Assembly: GCA_963775185.1 (NCBI GenBank) | Contig: CAVZIE010000018.1 | Location: 124,001 to 188,000, forward strand | DNA from: JAPSGB01 sp963775185 | GTDB lineage: Bacteria > Myxococcota_A > Polyangia > Polyangiales > Polyangiaceae | Reading direction: 5' to 3' | Length of the DNA stretch: 64,000 bases | Translations under genes and position numbers: made by a program | Part shown: positions 20,004-29,412 of the stretch, piece after piece | Position numbering within the stretch: the stretch's first letter is position 1 | Layout: each line of letters starts with the position of its first letter | Notes under the pieces: generated by a model | Told to the model about the DNA's origin: nothing | Databases searched by the model: none | Seen by the model: the letters and a program-made list of their open reading frames with translations, nothing else

Positions 20004-20032
20004 GTTTTAACAATGACAGTTATGACTGTCAA
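20004..20032 (-). promoter_or_regulatory. promoter for the nickel/cobalt transporter operon
   Basis: On the minus strand, a perfect TTGACA (-35, 20027-20032), a 17-nt spacer and TAAAAC (-10, 20004-20009). Predicted transcription starts about 7 nt further, at the first ATG of the small membrane protein gene. Confidence 0.7.
20015..20030. promoter_or_regulatory. palindromic operator inside the transporter promoter
   Basis: GACAGTTATGACTGTC: 6-bp inverted half-sites GACAGT/ACTGTC around 4 bases. A third half-site GACAGT lies at 20000-20005. The palindrome covers the -35 box and most of the spacer, the expected place for a repressor. It does not match the NikR consensus or a typical Fur-family Nur site as I know them. 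Confidence 0.65.
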
Positions 20033-20071
20033 GATTGTCGGCCGAGATTTTCAAGCCCGGGCCGCCCGGCC

Positions 20072-22088
20072 CTAGGGCGAGGCGGTGGACCAGTAGTGCA
20101 GGGCGGTGAAGATCTCGCCCCTCGGTGGCTCGACCTCCACCGTGTGCCGGCCCGCGCGGACGTCCGCGGGAAGCCTCAGCGTCGGCTCTTCCCAACCGGC
20201 GGCGCGGACGTCGAGCTGACCGACGCGGCGTCCATCGACGCGGACGTCGAGCTTCATGCTCTGTGACGACTGCACGCGCGCGATCAGCTCGCCTCCCGGA
20301 GCGAGCGTGAGCGCGAAGCGGTCGAGCGTGCGGCGGCTGCGGCCTCCGTCGTAGTGTCCGCTGCCGTCGTCGAGCACGACGTCGTCCTCCTGCTCCGCCC
20401 AGAACAGCTCGTACGCGTCGATCGCGCTCGCTCTCGAGATCGGCGACGTCGAGCACGTCGACCCGCTTGCCGGCGGGTGCTGCGACCACGGGCGCGTCGC
20501 CGGTTCCCAGTGCCGAATAGTCCGCGACGGCGGCGACCATGGTCGTGCCGCCCAGGATGGTCGCGTTCATGACGGTGCGCTCCGTCAGTTGGTGACCGAG
20601 CAGCGCCGGGATCGCGAACCAGTTCGGATACACGATGAAGTGCGTGGGCAAGCGCGATCGACCCAGGCGCTCGTAGTGCTCGAAGCGCGAGCCGACGCCT
20701 GCCACCCAGTAGCGGCTCTCGCCGGCGGTCGTGAGGCCACAGATGTCGAACACGCGTCGGTCGGAGAAGTATGCGATCGCGCCGGTGTCGTTCACGCCGA
20801 TGCGCGCATCGGCGGGCAGCGCGTCGTGGGCCCAGTGCCCGAGCTGCCCTTGCTGCTTGCTGATGGCGTCCGCGCTGACCGCGACGTCCTCGATCGCGAA
20901 ATGGAGATGGCCGGCCAGCGCTCCGACAAACGCGCCGGCCAGCACGGCGCGCGCGTCGGGAAGGCGCAGCTTTGCCAGAACATCGCCGGCGATGTCCGCC
21001 AGCGTCGCGAGCCCGACGAACCAACCCGCTGCGAACGGCCACAAATAACGCAAGCGGTTCCACAGGAAGCTGTCGTACGTCGCGGGAATGAAGATGCCCG
21101 CGGCCACGGCGAGTACGCACGCGGCGCGCCACCCACGGCGTCGCTCGACGCCGGCGTACGCGATCGCGGGAAGCACGAGCCAGCCCACAATCCGGCCGCC
21201 GGTCGGCAGCACCGACGCGCTCCACGCCTCGCCGTCGAGCAAGGTCGTGAAGAACAGCTCGACGTTGCGCCCGATCGCGCGCCAGAGCTCCGCGCCATGG
21301 TGGTACGGGCTGAGCGGCAGCCACTTGACCATCGCCGTGGTGCTCGTCGCCTGGCCGGCGAGCATCAGGTCCAGCGCCGGCACGAGCAGCGGTCCCACGA
21401 GTGGCAGGAGCGCCCATGCCCGCGACCCACTGCGAGGAAAGCGCGCCAGCGCGACGGCTGCGAGCAGCGTCGCGATCGCGCCCTCGGGTCGCATCAGCGG
21501 CGTCGCGATCGCCAGCACGATCAGCTCGGCGCGCAGCGCACTGCTCGGTGCGGGGGCGTCTCGTGACGCGCCCGCCTCGAGCCACTCGGCGCTGCGGCGC
21601 GCTGTGCGGACGAGCAGCCACGCGAACGGCACGACCTCCATGCCGCTGGCCGCGCACCAAGCGTAGCCGCCGAAGGCGAGCACCATCGCGCCGGCGGCAA
21701 ATGCCGAGGCCCTGCTCGCGAGGCCGCGCGCGAGCTGCCACGTGTCCCACGACAAGAGTCCGAGCGACACCCAGCCGAGCAGCCAGGCGGCGTAGATGAT
21801 CGACGCCCCGTGCAAGCCGAGCAGGTAGAACGGCGCGAGCAGCAGCGGCCACAAGAGGCTCGTCGCGCCGGCGGCCGGCGCCGCTCCAGGGCTGTAGACC
21901 AGCGGGTGAAGGTTCGCGAAAGAGCGCGCGTACTGGAAATGGATGTACGCGTCGTCGAGCGGTACGGCCGGCGCGCCGCCGGTGTGCGTGCGGATCGTCT
22001 CCGTGGTGACCGCGGCCAGCAGCGTCGTCGCGACCACTACCGGCGCGTACCGGACGAGCTTCTGCGTTCTCGCCGAGGGGGTCACCAT
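20072..22088 (-). CDS. GT-C family membrane glycosyltransferase-like protein (frameshifted near 20425)
   Basis: A multi-pass membrane protein with about ten helices. The N-terminal loop carries PLDDAYIHFQYARSF, resembling the acidic catalytic loop of GT-C enzymes (PMT/ArnT type) that use polyprenyl-phosphate sugars. The frame from 22088 runs well to about residue 550 (VADLESER), then turns into Arg-rich nonsense ending at 20007. The sensible continuation, AIDAYELFWAEQ through a small beta domain ending YWSTASP, is in another frame and stops at 20072. A two-base loss or one-base gain at about 20421-20436 explains this. It is either a broken gene or a sequence error. The substrate is unknown. 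Divergent from trmB. Confidence 0.75.
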
Positions 22089-22178
22089 GGTAGCGAGGGG
22101 CCGCGCGCCGGAAGTCGTCGTGACATCGGTTACGAAGGTGGGTGCAAAGATGAGGATTTCCCCGGCCGCGAGTCAACC

Positions 22179-22796
22179 ATGAACCTCGATGTCTACGCCG
22201 ACGCGCCGCGCCTACCCGTCGGAGAGCCCCTCGACCCGCGGACCCTGGTGCAGGCGGGGGACGCGGGCGTCGAGCTCGAAATCGGTCCCGGTCGGGGCTG
22301 GTTCATGATCGAGCGGCTCCAGGCCGTCGCCGGCGTCGCCATGATCGGGCTGGAGATCCGCCGCAAGTGGGCGAGCATCGTGGACCAGCGGCTGGCAAAG
22401 CGTGGCCTCGCCGCCCGGGGGCGCGTGTTCGCCGAGGATGCCCGGTCCGCGTTGCCACGATTTGCCGACGCTTCCGTTTCGGTGATCTACCTCCACTTCC
22501 CCGACCCGTGGTGGAAGAAGCGCCATGCAAAACGCCTGGTCCTGACGCCGGAGCTCGCCGCCGGGATCGCGCGCGTGCTTCGGCCCGGAGGCGAGCTGTT
22601 CTTCCAGACCGACGTGGGGGAACGCGCCGAGGCGTCCGAGGCGATTCTGGCCGCGGAGCCGCGTCTCGAGCCGTGGACGTCCGACGGACCTCGCGTCGAC
22701 GACAACCCCTACGTCGCGCGGAGCCCGCGCGAGCGCCGCGCGATCGAGGACGGCCTGCCCGTGATCCGCCTCCGCTATCGCCGGACCGGGTCCTGA
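22179..22796 (+). CDS. trmB: tRNA (guanine-N7-)-methyltransferase
   Basis: A 205-residue class I methyltransferase that makes m7G46 in the tRNA variable loop. The SAM-binding motif is ELEIGPGRG near residues 33-40. The hallmark HFPDPWWKKRHAKR lies near 105-118, close to the usual DPWPKKRHxKRR. RPGGELFFQTDVGE and the C-terminal Tyr/Arg-rich helix also fit. The ATG at 22179 is chosen because the sequence upstream is Arg-rich filler. The start is 90 bp from the divergently transcribed glycosyltransferase gene. No ribosome-binding site is clear. Confidence 0.93.
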   Translation: MNLDVYADAPRLPVGEPLDPRTLVQAGDAGVELEIGPGRGWFMIERLQAVAGVAMIGLEIRRKWASIVDQRLAKRGLAARGRVFAEDARSALPRFADASVSVIYLHFPDPWWKKRHAKRLVLTPELAAGIARVLRPGGELFFQTDVGERAEASEAILAAEPRLEPWTSDGPRVDDNPYVARSPRERRAIEDGLPVIRLRYRRTGS

Positions 22797-22875
22797 GGGC
22801 GCGCGGAGGCCCCGAACGGGTCCACCGCGGCCGGACCGGTGCGCGCCGTCCTTGATTCGCCCACGAGGGTGGCGC

Positions 22876-22881
22876 TAGGCT
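22876..22881 (+). promoter_or_regulatory. putative -10 box deciding the GTG start at 22888
   Basis: TAGGCT, 6 nt before GTG 22888. A start of transcription at that G would make a leaderless message and favours GTG over the ATG three bases later. Confidence 0.4.
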
Positions 22882-22887
22882 CGCCCC

Positions 22888-23400
22888 GTGATGCGCTTCG
22901 TGGCTCCGCTGCTGCTGGCACTCTGCGTGGGCGCGTGCGCCACCTACCGCGAAGATTTGAATCGAGGGCAGAGGCTCTACGAGGAAAACAACTACGAGCA
23001 CGCCCTCAGCATCTGGCGCGAGCTCGAGCCGGACATGGACTCGCTCGATCTGATCGACCAGGCCCGGTACGCGTACTTGCGGGGGATGACGGACTACCGC
23101 CTCGGATTCCGTCCCGACTCGCGCCACTGGCTCGCCATGGCCAAGGCGATCAACGACGAGCACCCCGGCGGCCTGACCCAGCAGTGGAAGGATCGCCTGG
23201 AGCAGGCCCTCGACGATCTGAACAAGGACGTCTACGGCGGCGCCGACGCTCTCTCGAAGAGCCGTTCGACCGCGACAGTCAGGACGCAGGAGCCCGGCGG
23301 CGACCAGACGCAGCCCGCCAGTCCGTCCAGCGGCTGCCAGAGCAACTCGGAGTGCCCGGACGGCCAGTCCTGCCAGTCCGGCGAGTGCGTCCCGCTCTGA
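22888..23400 (+). CDS. TPR-like lipoprotein with Cys-rich tail
   Basis: A 170-residue lipoprotein. The signal ends in lipobox CVGAC (Cys17). The middle part (about 20-110) resembles one to two TPR hairpins (LYEENNYEHALSIWREL). A Ser/Thr/Gln-rich linker follows, then a compact disulfide-type tail CQSNSECPDGQSCQSGEC near 148-166, which resembles small Cys knots of secreted myxobacterial proteins. It has no enzyme motif and probably serves as an envelope protein-interaction module. No operon partner is close on this strand. Confidence 0.78.
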   Translation: MMRFVAPLLLALCVGACATYREDLNRGQRLYEENNYEHALSIWRELEPDMDSLDLIDQARYAYLRGMTDYRLGFRPDSRHWLAMAKAINDEHPGGLTQQWKDRLEQALDDLNKDVYGGADALSKSRSTATVRTQEPGGDQTQPASPSSGCQSNSECPDGQSCQSGECVPL

Positions 23401-23419
23401 TCGCCTGAGCGCGCGCGAT

Positions 23420-23608
23420 CTACTCGTCGCGGCGCAGCGCGAAGATCTCGTCCTTGGCGGCGAGCTTCTGCTTCTTGAGTTCGGTGACGACCCGTTGCTC
23501 GTCCGGCGTGAGGTAGGCCCTGCGCTCGAGTACCGCGACCTCCTGGGCCAATGCACGGTGCTTCAACTCGGCCGCACTCAGGCGGTTGTCCGCCATCGCT
23601 TCTTTCAT
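23420..23608 (-). CDS. DUF465 / YdcH-like small coiled-coil protein
   Basis: A 62-residue protein, nearly all helix, with LKHRALAQEVAVLERRAYLTPDEQRVVTELKKQKLAAKDEI. The L-x-H start, the TP(D/E)E turn and the KKxKLxxKDEI end are the DUF465/YdcH pattern, normally about 60-75 residues. The function of this family is unknown. The ATG at 23608 has AGGAG at a 9-base distance; a nearer ATG at 23617 would leave no spacing. The 340 bp between it and the next divergent gene hold no gene, only a -10-like box at 23935. Confidence 0.82.
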   Translation of the reverse strand: MKEAMADNRLSAAELKHRALAQEVAVLERRAYLTPDEQRVVTELKKQKLAAKDEIFALRRDE

Positions 23609-23934
23609 GGGCTGCATCTCCTGGCTCTGGGGTGAGCGCGCCGCTCGCGTGCGCCATCGAGGTGCACGGCAACGGGCGCGTGGGGCGTCCGGTTGATCGC
23701 GAAACCGCGTCCTGCCGACGCCTGCTGCGCGATGGGCTCGATGCCCTCTGCAACGGAACGAACCGTCACCGCCCCAAGTTAGGAGGACGGCGCTCCGGGT
23801 CAACCCCTTTTCCACCCCGGGTCTGGCATCGAACAGTCGTCGGCGCACCACGCAAGTCCCATGCCGCCGCGGGGGGGTGAGCCTCGACGCAGGACGTCAA
23901 GGACCCAAGTCGCGGGAACCTTTCGCGTCGGCGC

Positions 23935-23940
23935 TACACT
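23935..23940 (+). promoter_or_regulatory. putative -10 box for the TPR lipoprotein gene
   Basis: TACACT, 8 nt before the ATG at 23949. An upstream GGGAACC could be a -35 box of an ECF-type promoter, but the spacing is only approximately right. Confidence 0.42.
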
Positions 23941-23948
23941 GACTGGAG

Positions 23949-25133
23949 ATGTGCCGATCCCTCCCCGTCGTGCTGGCAGTCGCGCTGCTCGCCGGAGCCT
24001 GCGCCCCGCGGGCAACGTCGCCGGCTGCCGCGCCCGCTGCTTCCGCGCCGGGCCGGCATCAGTCCGCGACCCCGGCCGCATCGCCGACGGTGCAAGTACC
24101 GCGCACCATCGTCACGCCGACCGACGCATCGAGCATCACCGACTTGTACCAGCACGCACGCGCGCTGCTCCAGGCGGGCGACAACGCAGGCGCCGCCAAG
24201 GAGTTCGATCGCGTTGTCGCGCTCGACCCGAACGGCGTGCTCGCTGCCGACGCGTTGTTCGGTGCCGGCGAGGCTCGCGACCTCGCGGCGGATCAAGAGG
24301 GTGCGCTCGCGCGCTATGAGGAAACGGCGCGGCGGTTCCCGAAGAGCGCGCTCGTGCGCGCGGCGCTCGTGCGCAGCATCCGTCTGCTCGCTTACCTCGA
24401 GCGATGGGCCGAAGCAGGGCAGACCGCCGACCTGCTGCTCAAGCGCTATCACGACCTCAGGCCGTTCGAGAGCGTGGTCGCCCTGAGCGGCAAGGCCTTG
24501 GCGCTGGTCGCCGCGGACGATCTCGACGCGGCGACCTACTACATCGAGAAGGGCAGGACGATCGTCGAGGACAACCGTCTCGACGAGGCAGGGCGCATCC
24601 CGCGCGATCTCGCGCAGCTGTACTACGCGCTCGGCGAGGTCCGGCGCATCCGCGCCGAACGGATCCTGTTCGTCCCCGTGCCGGACAACTTCGGTGCGGT
24701 GCTCGAGCAACGTTGTCAGCTGCTGCTCGATGCCCAGAGCGCCTACTCGGACACGATGCGCGCCTACGACGCCCACTGGTCGGCGATGGCGGGCTTCCGC
24801 GTCGGCGAGCTGTACGAGAAGCTCCACGAGGATCTGATGAAGGTTCCCGCGCCGAAGAGCGCCGCCGGCGACAGCGAGCGCCAGCTGTTCGAAGGCGCCA
24901 TGCGGCTGCGCTACTCGGTGCTGTTGCGGAAGGGCCTGACCATGATGGAGCACACCGTGCGCATGGCGGACCGCACCGGGGAGCACTCTCAATGGGTGGT
25001 GAAGGCCGAGGACGCGCGTAGCAAGATCGAGCGCGCCATGAAGGCCGAGGACGCCGCGATCGACCGGCTCCCGTACACCCGTGCCCAGCTGCAAGCCGCG
25101 CTCGACGATCTAGCCAAGCGCAAGAAACACTGA
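23949..25133 (+). CDS. TPR-repeat lipoprotein
   Basis: A 394-residue lipoprotein with lipobox LAGAC (Cys18), then an Ala/Pro/Ser-rich linker to about residue 60. TPR hairpins follow: LYQHARALLQAGDNAGAAKEF, AADALFGAGEARDLAAD and LAYLERWAEAGQTADLLL, and helical repeats continue to the end (LRRYS, then EDARSKIERAMKAEDAAIDRL). Outer-membrane TPR lipoproteins of this kind often assist secretion or motility complexes, but no specific link is visible. A near-copy of the dispersed repeat lies inside the linker (24041). It is a single gene followed by a 369-bp gap before the tRNA cluster. Confidence 0.82.
   Translation: MCRSLPVVLAVALLAGACAPRATSPAAAPAASAPGRHQSATPAASPTVQVPRTIVTPTDASSITDLYQHARALLQAGDNAGAAKEFDRVVALDPNGVLAADALFGAGEARDLAADQEGALARYEETARRFPKSALVRAALVRSIRLLAYLERWAEAGQTADLLLKRYHDLRPFESVVALSGKALALVAADDLDAATYYIEKGRTIVEDNRLDEAGRIPRDLAQLYYALGEVRRIRAERILFVPVPDNFGAVLEQRCQLLLDAQSAYSDTMRAYDAHWSAMAGFRVGELYEKLHEDLMKVPAPKSAAGDSERQLFEGAMRLRYSVLLRKGLTMMEHTVRMADRTGEHSQWVVKAEDARSKIERAMKAEDAAIDRLPYTRAQLQAALDDLAKRKKH
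24041..24058. repeat. dispersed repeat, variant inside coding sequence
   Basis: TTCCGCGCCGGGCCGGCA, one mismatch from the consensus, in the low-complexity linker of the TPR lipoprotein. It could be a chance match or an insertion tolerated by the linker. Confidence 0.4.
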
Positions 25134-25212
25134 ACATCCGGTTCATATCCAGTCAAAATCATTGGTTTTCTGGTGTCGGCCCGGCGCGAGCCCGGTTCGG
25201 TACGAATTGTGC

Positions 25213-25241
25213 TTGACACCCCCCTGCCCTGGCGCTACCAG
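25213..25241 (+). promoter_or_regulatory. candidate promoter of the tRNA-tuf operon
   Basis: TTGACA at 25213-25218, a 17-nt spacer, then TACCAG at 25236-25241 (a weak -10 match). It lies in the 369-bp gene-free stretch before the first tRNA. The same stretch also holds an inverted repeat GGCGTC/GACGCC at 25326-25348 but no gene. Confidence 0.45.
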
Positions 25242-25502
25242 AGCGCGGTCCTCCGGGTCCCCGCCCATCGCCTGCCGAGCAAGAGGAGCTAGCGCGGCAG
25301 GAAATAGGTGGGGTGTCCCTTTTTCGGCGTCTTCACCCTGATGACGCCGGATCGCGCCCGTATCCTCGGCAGAGGAGCGGGGGCTCTGCCGGTACCCGGC
25401 CGATTCCACGACCACGCCCGCTTGCCCCGTGAACGATCAGGCCATTGTCGGAACTGTCACCGTCTCGCGCCGACCGACCGCGGAGGAGCGAGGCCGGGGT
25501 CC

Positions 25503-25575
25503 GCTGGCGTAGCTCAACCGGTAGAGCACCTGTTTTGTAAACAGGCGGTTAGGGGTTCGAGTCCCCTCGCCAGCT
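25503..25575 (+). tRNA. tRNA-Thr (anticodon TGT)
   Basis: A 73-nt cloverleaf: acceptor GCTGGCG/CGCCAGC, discriminator T, anticodon stem CCTGT/ACAGG with loop TTTGTAA (anticodon TGT, reads ACA), TTCGAGT in the T-loop. The 3' CCA is not encoded. Confidence 0.97.
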
Positions 25576-25618
25576 CACATCGATTTCTGGAGGCCTGTAC
25601 AGATTGGTTCGAGATTAC

Positions 25619-25701
25619 GGAGGGTTGCCCGAGCGGCCAAAGGGAGCAGGCTGTAAACCTGCCGGCTTATGCCTACGTTGGTTCGAATCCAACACCCTCC
25701 A
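25619..25701 (+). tRNA. tRNA-Tyr (anticodon GTA)
   Basis: An 83-nt class II tRNA with a long variable arm: acceptor GGAGGGT/ACCCTCC, discriminator A, anticodon stem GCAGG/CCTGC with loop CTGTAAA (GTA), T-loop TTCGAAT. No encoded CCA. The 224 bp that follow contain no gene. Confidence 0.97.
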
Positions 25702-25925
25702 CCGGAACGCGGGAGCGCCAGGCAATCCCGGGAAACCGGCAGGACAGGACGACAAGCGAGACGCACGAGAAAACGACCAGCCCACGGGCCGGAATCACCA
25801 AGGGTGGCCTCCGGCCCCGGGTAGCGCTATGCACGGCGCCCCCTCGGAGGTGGCCGGCAGGCGCGCGACGGGATCAAGCCGGCGCACGGAACGGAAAGCA
25901 GAGGACCGGAGGAAGCACGGCACAC

Positions 25926-25999
<74 letters not shown>

Positions 26000-26028
26000 G
26001 AGCGCGAGCGGCGCGATGAAGAAACGTT

Positions 26029-26101
<73 letters not shown>

Positions 26102-26156
26102 CGAGGGACGGCGAGTCGGAGCAGTTTTCGGACAAGCGGAAAAAGGTAATCGAGCG

Positions 26157-27347
<1,191 letters not shown>

Positions 27348-27375
27348 AGGCCGCCCGTCGGGGCGGTAGAAGCCG

Positions 27376-27543
27376 ATGGGGAGTCGCCAAGGAAAATCGC
27401 AGCGACTCCCGGTCGCGCTCAGTTGTTCGGTTTGCGGAGCGAGGAACTACAAGACGACAAAGGCGCGCGGTCAGGTACCCCTGGAGCTCAAGAAGTTCTG
27501 CAAGAGCTGCAACGCGCACACGCTGCACAAGGAAAGCAAGTAA
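27376..27543 (+). CDS. rpmG: 50S ribosomal protein L33, zinc-ribbon form
   Basis: A 55-residue protein with the L33 pattern: VALSCSVCGARNYKTTKAR at 13-31, then LELKKFCKSCNAHTLHKESK at the end. Two CxxC pairs (CSVC, CKSC) make it the zinc-binding (C+) form. It sits between tuf and tRNA-Trp/secE, the usual bacterial order. The ATG at 27376 lies 28 bases after the tuf stop; no strong ribosome-binding site was seen. Too short for most gene-length cut-offs but clear from residues and synteny. Confidence 0.95.
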   Translation: MGSRQGKSQRLPVALSCSVCGARNYKTTKARGQVPLELKKFCKSCNAHTLHKESK

Positions 27544-27568
27544 CCGAGGCCGGCAATCACAAACGCTT

Positions 27569-27641
27569 AGGGGCGTAGCTCAGTTGGTAGAGCAGCGGAT
27601 TCCAAATCCGCGGGTCGGGAGTTCGAGTCTCTCCGCCCCTG
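27569..27641 (+). tRNA. tRNA-Trp (anticodon CCA)
   Basis: A 73-nt tRNA: acceptor AGGGGCG/CGCCCCT, discriminator G, anticodon stem GCGGA/TCCGC with loop TTCCAAA (CCA, reads UGG). It stands between rpmG and secE, as in many bacteria. No encoded CCA end. Confidence 0.97.
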
Positions 27642-27687
27642 CCCGGCGCCCCCGGAAGGCGCACAGGGCCCGCAAGGCTCTCTCGTA

Positions 27688-28284
27688 ATGGCAACCAAGG
27701 ACGACGAAAAAGACCCGGAGCTCGACTCCGCGGACGGCGAAGACGGGACGGTAGACGCCCAGTTCGAGCCGGACGACGACGCATCGGCGTCGCCGGATGC
27801 GGAGGACCGCGCCCTCGTCGAGGACAGCGCGGGACTCGAGCACCCGGAGGAAGAGCAACGGACACCCGCGCAGCTGGGCGCGACCAAGTACGTGCACGCG
27901 GCGTTCTTCGCGGCCGGCATGCTGACCGCGTTCATCGCGGGCAAGCTGCTCGGTGCAGTGTGGAATTCGCTGGCCGCCTGGCCTGCCGCCGTCCGCGCAG
28001 TTCCTCAGCTCCTGCGTTACGCGGAGGACGAGCGAGGATCCATCACGATGGTCGGCGGCGCGCTGATTGGCGTCATCACGATCATCCAGATCTACCGCAG
28101 GGAGCGCATCCGTCGTTGGGCCGACGAGGTCGCGATGGAGCTGTCGAAGTGCGCGTGGCCGGACCGGGAAACAGTGACCAACGGCACGATGGTGTGCGTC
28201 GTGGCGACCTTGATCGCGACGACCTACGTCGCGCTGCTGGACCGCCTCTGGGGTTTTCTCACAACGCTGGTGTACGGCGCATGA
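27688..28284 (+). CDS. secE: preprotein translocase subunit SecE (with acidic N-terminal extension)
   Basis: A 198-residue protein, longer than the single-helix SecE form (about 60-70 residues). Residues 1-60 are Asp/Glu-rich, a first hydrophobic segment lies near 72-90, a second near 112-135, and the conserved SecE core is at the C-terminus: ELSKCAWPDRETVTNGTMV followed by the last membrane helix. It stabilises SecY in the inner-membrane translocon. It follows tRNA-Trp by 46 bp and precedes nusG, the near-universal secE-nusG order. The last bases contain an ATGA overlap with a possible alternative nusG start. Confidence 0.93.
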   Translation: MATKDDEKDPELDSADGEDGTVDAQFEPDDDASASPDAEDRALVEDSAGLEHPEEEQRTPAQLGATKYVHAAFFAAGMLTAFIAGKLLGAVWNSLAAWPAAVRAVPQLLRYAEDERGSITMVGGALIGVITIIQIYRRERIRRWADEVAMELSKCAWPDRETVTNGTMVCVVATLIATTYVALLDRLWGFLTTLVYGA

Positions 28285-28304
28285 CGGGCGGGGTTGAAGC
28301 CACC

Positions 28305-28841
28305 ATGGCAGAAGCGAAGAAGTGGTACGTGGTCACGACCTACTCGGGCTACGAGAACAAGGTCAAGACCGCCCTGCAGGAACGGATCCGCCAGCACCAC
28401 ATGGAGGAGAAGTTCGGCGAGGTGTTGATCCCCGCCGAAACCGTTACCGAGCACGGCAAGGACGGCAAGAGCCGCGTCAAGTCGAAGACCAGCTTTCCCG
28501 GCTACGTGTTCGTCGAGATGGAGATGAGCGAGCACACCTGGCACCTCGTCAAGGACACGCCGAAGGTGACCGGCTTCATCGGCAACCAGCACCCGCAGGA
28601 GGTGAAGCCGCCGCACATCGAGGACCTGCGCAAGGGCATCGTCGAGGGCGCGGTCAAGCCGAAGCCCCGGCAGCAGTTCGTCGAGGGCGACGAGGTGCGC
28701 GTCGTCGTCGGAGCGTTCGCGAACTTCTCGGGCACGGTCCAGGAGGTCAAGCCCGACAAGCAGAAGCTCAAGGTGATGGTGAGCATCTTCGGTCGCCCGA
28801 CGCCCGTCGAGCTCGAGTTCGCGCACGTGGAGAAGCGCTAA
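28305..28841 (+). CDS. nusG: transcription antitermination factor NusG
   Basis: A 178-residue protein with the NGN domain (WYVVTTYSGYENKVK, then FPGYVFVEMEM) and a C-terminal KOW domain (GDEVRVVVGAFANFSGTV). It binds the RNA polymerase clamp and links polymerase to Rho or the ribosome. The ATG at 28305 gives a normal N-terminus, since MAEAKKWYVV fits the family. An ATG at 28281, overlapping the secE stop, would add eight residues and is possible. It is followed 21 bp later by rplK. Confidence 0.97.
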   Translation: MAEAKKWYVVTTYSGYENKVKTALQERIRQHHMEEKFGEVLIPAETVTEHGKDGKSRVKSKTSFPGYVFVEMEMSEHTWHLVKDTPKVTGFIGNQHPQEVKPPHIEDLRKGIVEGAVKPKPRQQFVEGDEVRVVVGAFANFSGTVQEVKPDKQKLKVMVSIFGRPTPVELEFAHVEKR

Positions 28842-28862
28842 CGCGCTGAAGTTAGAGGCAAC

Positions 28863-29312
28863 ATGGCAGCCGCAAAGAAGAAGATCACCGGTTTCATCAA
28901 GCTGCAGCTCCCTGCCGGCAAGGCCAATCCTTCGCCGCCTGTGGGCCCCGCGCTCGGCCAGCACGGGGTGAACATCATGCAGTTCTGCAAGGACTTCAAC
29001 GCGAGGAGCGCGCCGCTCGGCGACACGATCATCCCCGTGGTGATCACGGTGTACGCGGACCGCTCGTACTCGTTCGTGATGAAGTCGCCGCCCGCGAGCA
29101 TCCTGCTCAAGAAGGCGTGCGGGCTGGCGACGACGGGCAAGCCGGGTTCGGGCTCCAAGGAGCCGAACAAGAACAAGGTTGGCGAGCTGACGTGGGATCA
29201 GATCCGGGCTGTCGTCCAGGAGAAGATCAAGGACATGAACACGACCGACGTCGAAGCTGCCGCGCGCAGCATCGCCGGGACGGCCCGCAGCATGGGAATC
29301 GACGTCGTTTGA
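28863..29312 (+). CDS. rplK: 50S ribosomal protein L11
   Basis: A 149-residue protein starting with KKKITGFIKLQLPAGKANPSP and VGPALGQHGVNIMQFCKDFN, the L11 hallmark, and ending with the C-terminal rRNA-binding domain (GTARSMGIDVV). It forms the GTPase-associated centre with 23S rRNA helices 43/44. Normal length. A GAGG ribosome-binding site lies 8 bases upstream. Confidence 0.98.
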   Translation: MAAAKKKITGFIKLQLPAGKANPSPPVGPALGQHGVNIMQFCKDFNARSAPLGDTIIPVVITVYADRSYSFVMKSPPASILLKKACGLATTGKPGSGSKEPNKNKVGELTWDQIRAVVQEKIKDMNTTDVEAAARSIAGTARSMGIDVV

Positions 29313-29348
29313 CGCGAGCCAAGGTTACTGGTGCGGCGGCGAAGCGGC

Positions 29349-29370
29349 CGTGCGGGCGAGAGCCGGCACG
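29349..29370 (+). promoter_or_regulatory. hairpin in the rplK-rplA spacer
   Basis: CGTGC-G-GGC-GAGA-GCC-G-GCACG: two stems joined by a G/G internal loop, closed by a GAGA tetraloop of GNRA type. It lies 43 bases before the rplA ATG. The position fits either an RNA-processing site or an autogenous control site, but a match to the known L1 target was not established. Confidence 0.4.
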
Positions 29371-29412
29371 CCGTAGGTCTTCCGACCGTTATCCAGGAGT
29401 CGAGAGACGAAA

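Noticed and set aside
20007..20430. C-terminal part of the glycosyltransferase in its original frame
   Set aside because: Arg-rich and without family signal; the true C-terminal domain is in the other frame and ends at 20072.
25702..25925. Hidden RNA gene in the 224-bp spacer between tRNA-Tyr and tRNA-Gly
   Set aside because: No tRNA fold, no strong promoter or terminator and no recognisable RNA motif.
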